From: JBGLNJ01 sp964353405
Lineage (GTDB): Bacteria > Chloroflexota > Anaerolineae > Fen-1058
Direction: 5' to 3'
DNA: 23,956 bases
Assembly: GCA_964353405.1 (NCBI GenBank)
Contig: CAYGWJ010000360.1
Location: forward strand, 1-23,956
The notes below the pieces were generated by a model that did no database searches, was not told the DNA's origin, and was given only the letters and a program-made list of their open reading frames with translations. This document shows, one piece after another, positions 22,357 through 23,956 of the stretch (position 1 is its first letter; the number at the start of each line of letters is the position of its first letter). A program made the position numbers and the translations under genes.

Positions 22357-22712
22357 TTTGACAGGTAAGGCGACAAGGCGTCTGTGCGCGTTTCAAGCGC
22401 GGCCGCCAGCCGCGCCAGCGCTCCAACATAGTTGGGGGGCAGCCCCTCGGCAATCGCCTGCTCACCGCGTTGAGCCACTCGCGCACCGAGGTCACCCATA
22501 TCCAAGACTGCGAGTCTCTGTCTGGCAAGGTCAAGATCGCCGTCAAGGCTAAAGGCCTGCGCTGTCATCAGGATCCAATCAGCTTGCCAATCAGGTGACA
22601 GAGACGATGGGGCCGTCTTGACCGTGGTGACCGGAAAAAGCCAGCCGACGGTCAGGCCGATGCCGATGCCGATTGCCAATCCCAGAACGACTGCGATGAG
22701 CGTGCGGCGCAT
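22353..22712 (-). CDS. Small membrane-anchored protein, paralogue of its downstream neighbour
   Basis: A 119-residue protein with one Gly/Ile-rich N-terminal membrane helix (about 5-26), then a helical soluble region. The ATG at 22712 is chosen because GGAG lies 4 nt upstream; a longer TTG start at 22745 lies within the terminator stem and is rejected. The region after the helix matches the N-terminal domain of the next gene: GW or AW, P-V, P-S-x-L, A-x-x-F, R-L-x-x-L, IAEG-x-P and a final x-R-T occur in the same order. The two genes are translationally coupled and probably arose by duplication, with the second gaining stalks and a beta domain. Function is unknown. Confidence 0.75.
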   Translation of the reverse strand: MRRTLIAVVLGLAIGIGIGLTVGWLFPVTTVKTAPSSLSPDWQADWILMTAQAFSLDGDLDLARQRLAVLDMGDLGARVAQRGEQAIAEGLPPNYVGALARLAAALETRTDALSPYLSK

Positions 22713-22722
22713 AAGTCTCCGC

Positions 22723-22760
22723 AAAAAATCACGGGCCGTCCCCAAAGTCAGGGATGGCCC
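22723..22760 (-). terminator. Intrinsic terminator after tRNA-Leu
   Basis: Minus strand: GGGCCATCCC and GGGACGGCCC pair over 10 bp (one G-U-type mismatch) around an 8-nt loop, then GTGA and TTTTTT (22723-22728). It lies 31 bp after the tRNA and just before the start codon at 22712. Confidence 0.7.
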
Positions 22761-22791
22761 GCCATGCTACACCCTGCGTGGGGTGCGTCTC

Positions 22792-22877
<86 letters not shown>

Positions 22878-22886
22878 GCAACACAA

Positions 22887-22915
22887 AGTATAGACGATGT
22901 AGGCTATTTCGTCAA
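22887..22915 (-). promoter_or_regulatory. tRNA-Leu promoter
   Basis: Minus strand: TTGACG (22910-22915), 17-nt spacer, TATACT (22887-22892). The start of transcription would be only a few bases before the mature tRNA 5' end at 22877. It diverges from the LON-domain gene promoter, whose -35 lies 21 bp away. Confidence 0.75.
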
Positions 22916-22936
22916 GGCCGGAATCGTCCTCTCGAC

Positions 22937-22965
22937 TTGTCAACCCGTCCAGTCTGGCGTACAAT
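22937..22965 (+). promoter_or_regulatory. Promoter of the LON-domain gene
   Basis: Plus strand: TTGTCA (22937-22942), 17-nt spacer, TACAAT (22960-22965), ending 20 nt before the ATG. AGGAG follows at a usual distance before the start. Confidence 0.72.
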
Positions 22966-22985
22966 GCAAGTATCAGGAGCAGCCA

Positions 22986-23501
22986 ATGGGTAAAAACATT
23001 TCATTACCCTTGTTCCCCCTCAACACTGTTCTTTTCCCTGGACAGGTGTTGCCACTGCACATCTTTGAGGAACGCTATCGTCGGATGATTGGCCAGTGCA
23101 TCGAAAAAAGTTGGCCGTTCGGCGTGACGCTCATTCAGGAAGGTGAAGAGGTCGGCGGGCCGGCCAAGCCGTTCGAGGTCGGCACGACGGCGCGCGTGAC
23201 GCAAGTCGAACGGCTGGACGACGGCCGGCTCAACATCATCAGCGTGGGCGAGATGCGCTTTCGCATCGCTTCGCTCGACCAGGTCAAGGATGGCTACCTG
23301 CGCGCCGGCGTCACGCTCTGGCCGTGGTCACCCAGCGACGAGAATGCGTCTCAAACTCTGGCGCTGAACGTACGCGACCGGCTACGCCGTTACGTGGAGA
23401 TGATCTCGCAGGCTTCCGGCACGGAACTGGAGACAAACGACCTGCCCGATGAGCCCACTGAACTGGCCTGTCTCACCGCGGCCGCGCTCCAGGTGGAGTA
23501 G
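22986..23501 (+). CDS. LON substrate-binding-domain protein, ended by an in-frame amber codon
   Basis: A stand-alone LON N-terminal (LAN/PF02190) protein, without the AAA+ and protease parts of Lon. The start ATG at 22986 has AGGAG 7 nt upstream and a promoter just before it; a longer frame from 22848 would run through the tRNA and is rejected. The N-terminus shows the family pattern LPLFPLNTVLFPGQVLPLHIFEERYR (residues 7-32), then FGVTL and the beta strands around ARVTQVERLDDGRLNI. Translation stops at TAG (23499-23501) after 171 residues, in the C-terminal helical part, although the frame continues with family-like sequence. It is thought to bind proteins or unfolded substrates; the precise role is unknown. 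Confidence 0.85.
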   Translation: MGKNISLPLFPLNTVLFPGQVLPLHIFEERYRRMIGQCIEKSWPFGVTLIQEGEEVGGPAKPFEVGTTARVTQVERLDDGRLNIISVGEMRFRIASLDQVKDGYLRAGVTLWPWSPSDENASQTLALNVRDRLRRYVEMISQASGTELETNDLPDEPTELACLTAAALQVE

Positions 23502-23660
23502 ATCGAAAAGCAGGAGCTGCTCATTTCGCCTTCCATTGCCGCATTGCTCGCCAAAGAGGTCGGCTTGCTGCGCCGTGAGCTGCGCACGCTCCAGATCATC
23601 CTCGCCTCGCCGGGCCGCCCCACCAACGACGAAAGCTCTGTCATTTTTTCGGCGAATTGA
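23502..23660 (+). pseudogene. In-frame continuation of the LON-domain gene after the amber codon
   Basis: The same frame remains open for 52 codons after TAG and ends in TGA at 23658-23660. It begins IEKQELL, followed by SPSIAALLAKEVGLLRREL, an amphipathic helix and leucine-rich coil of the kind that ends stand-alone LON-domain proteins. This supports one original gene of about 224 residues interrupted by a nonsense change, readthrough, or a sequencing error. Confidence 0.65.
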
Positions 23661-23718
23661 AGCAGTCTTTTTCTCTACCACTACGGCACCAGGGTATCAT
23701 CTCAATAATCCGGGGAAA

Positions 23719-23779
23719 GAACCTTGCGAAGGTTTAGTCCGAGTTCGCTGCGTAATGAGCGGAAACCTTCGCAAGGTTC
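23719..23779. repeat. Perfect 17-bp inverted repeat, each arm itself palindromic
   Basis: GAACCTTGCGAAGGTTT (23719-23735) is repeated in perfect inverse as AAACCTTCGCAAGGTTC (23763-23779), 27 nt apart. Each arm also folds on itself as AACCTT-3 nt-AAGGTT. It is REP/MITE-like. I see no gene in the surrounding 23661-23923. Confidence 0.8.
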
Positions 23780-23861
23780 AAGTCCCCCCACTTTTTGAGA
23801 GGATACCCAGGCGTTAGAGCGCCGATCAGCCCATCGGGTTGGACCGTAGCTGGAAACACAG

Positions 23862-23890
23862 TTGCGCATCGAGCCAGTCAATAGGATAAT
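23862..23890 (+). promoter_or_regulatory. Weak candidate promoter near the right edge
   Basis: TTGCGC (23862-23867), 17-nt spacer, GATAAT (23885-23890), 33 nt before a possible ATG at 23924. The -35 matches consensus poorly. Confidence 0.3.
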
Positions 23891-23923
23891 AGGGCCAGAG
23901 TCAACTCTTGTCATGAGGATGGT

Positions 23924-23956
23924 ATGGGCAGCAAAGGAGTGTTCGAAGGACTCGTC
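23924..23956 (+). CDS. Possible start of a gene cut by the window edge
   Basis: An ATG with AGGA about 6 nt upstream opens a frame of 11 codons (MGSKGVFEGLV) to the edge. The length is too short to identify a product. It may not be a gene, since another AAGGAG a few bases inside it could serve a later start. Confidence 0.25.
   Translation, partial: MGSKGVFEGLV

Noticed and set aside
22713..22745. Longer TTG start for the small membrane-anchored protein
   Set aside because: The extra codons are encoded by the terminator stem and T-tract; the ATG at 22712 has its own GGAG.

Overview
This GC-rich window looks like part of a chromosome from the phylum Chloroflexota (Anaerolineae-like). The evidence is a very large membrane glycosyltransferase fused to a Chlor_Arch_YYY (DUF2298) domain, membrane-anchored proteins with Thr/Pro-rich stalks, several short palindromic repeats, and short operons with clear sigma-70-type promoters. 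The assignment is inferred from gene content; no marker was compared with a database.

Region 1 (1-9764, all minus strand) is a cell-envelope sugar locus. In transcription order it holds a flippase-like LPG-synthase-TM protein, a GT4 glycosyltransferase, a methyltransferase remnant, an FkbM methyltransferase, a GT39-type membrane glycosyltransferase, an ECF sigma factor, its zinc-finger anti-sigma factor, and a GT39-YYY fusion that is open from 3240 to the left edge (at least 1080 codons). An extended -10 promoter at 9807-9835 probably starts the run. The AT-richer middle (about 5900-7550) and the remnant suggest a patchwork history.

Region 2 (9765-13714, plus strand) is a pyrimidine/folate cluster: pyrE, a secreted LysM plus C39-like peptidase, 5-formyl-THF cyclo-ligase and pyrC. 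pyrE has a 260-nt leader with a strong promoter and an intrinsic terminator placed inside an 81-codon leader ORF, which looks like an attenuator.

Region 3 (13720-16467, minus) holds a YetF-like DUF421 protein, an MFS transporter, a short remnant of a second lepA, and a Phd/YefM-PIN toxin-antitoxin pair with its own promoter and palindromic operator.

Region 4 (16491-21356, minus) holds tlyA with a promoter that implies a leaderless mRNA, a GAF-type histidine kinase, an unrecognised protein with a possible sliding-clamp-like layout, and lepA.

Region 5 (21394-23956) holds a tandem pair of paralogous membrane-anchored proteins, a terminator, tRNA-Leu(CAA), and a divergent LON-substrate-binding-domain gene whose reading frame is broken by one amber codon. 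The right end is a non-coding stretch with a perfect 17-bp inverted repeat and perhaps the first codons of another gene.
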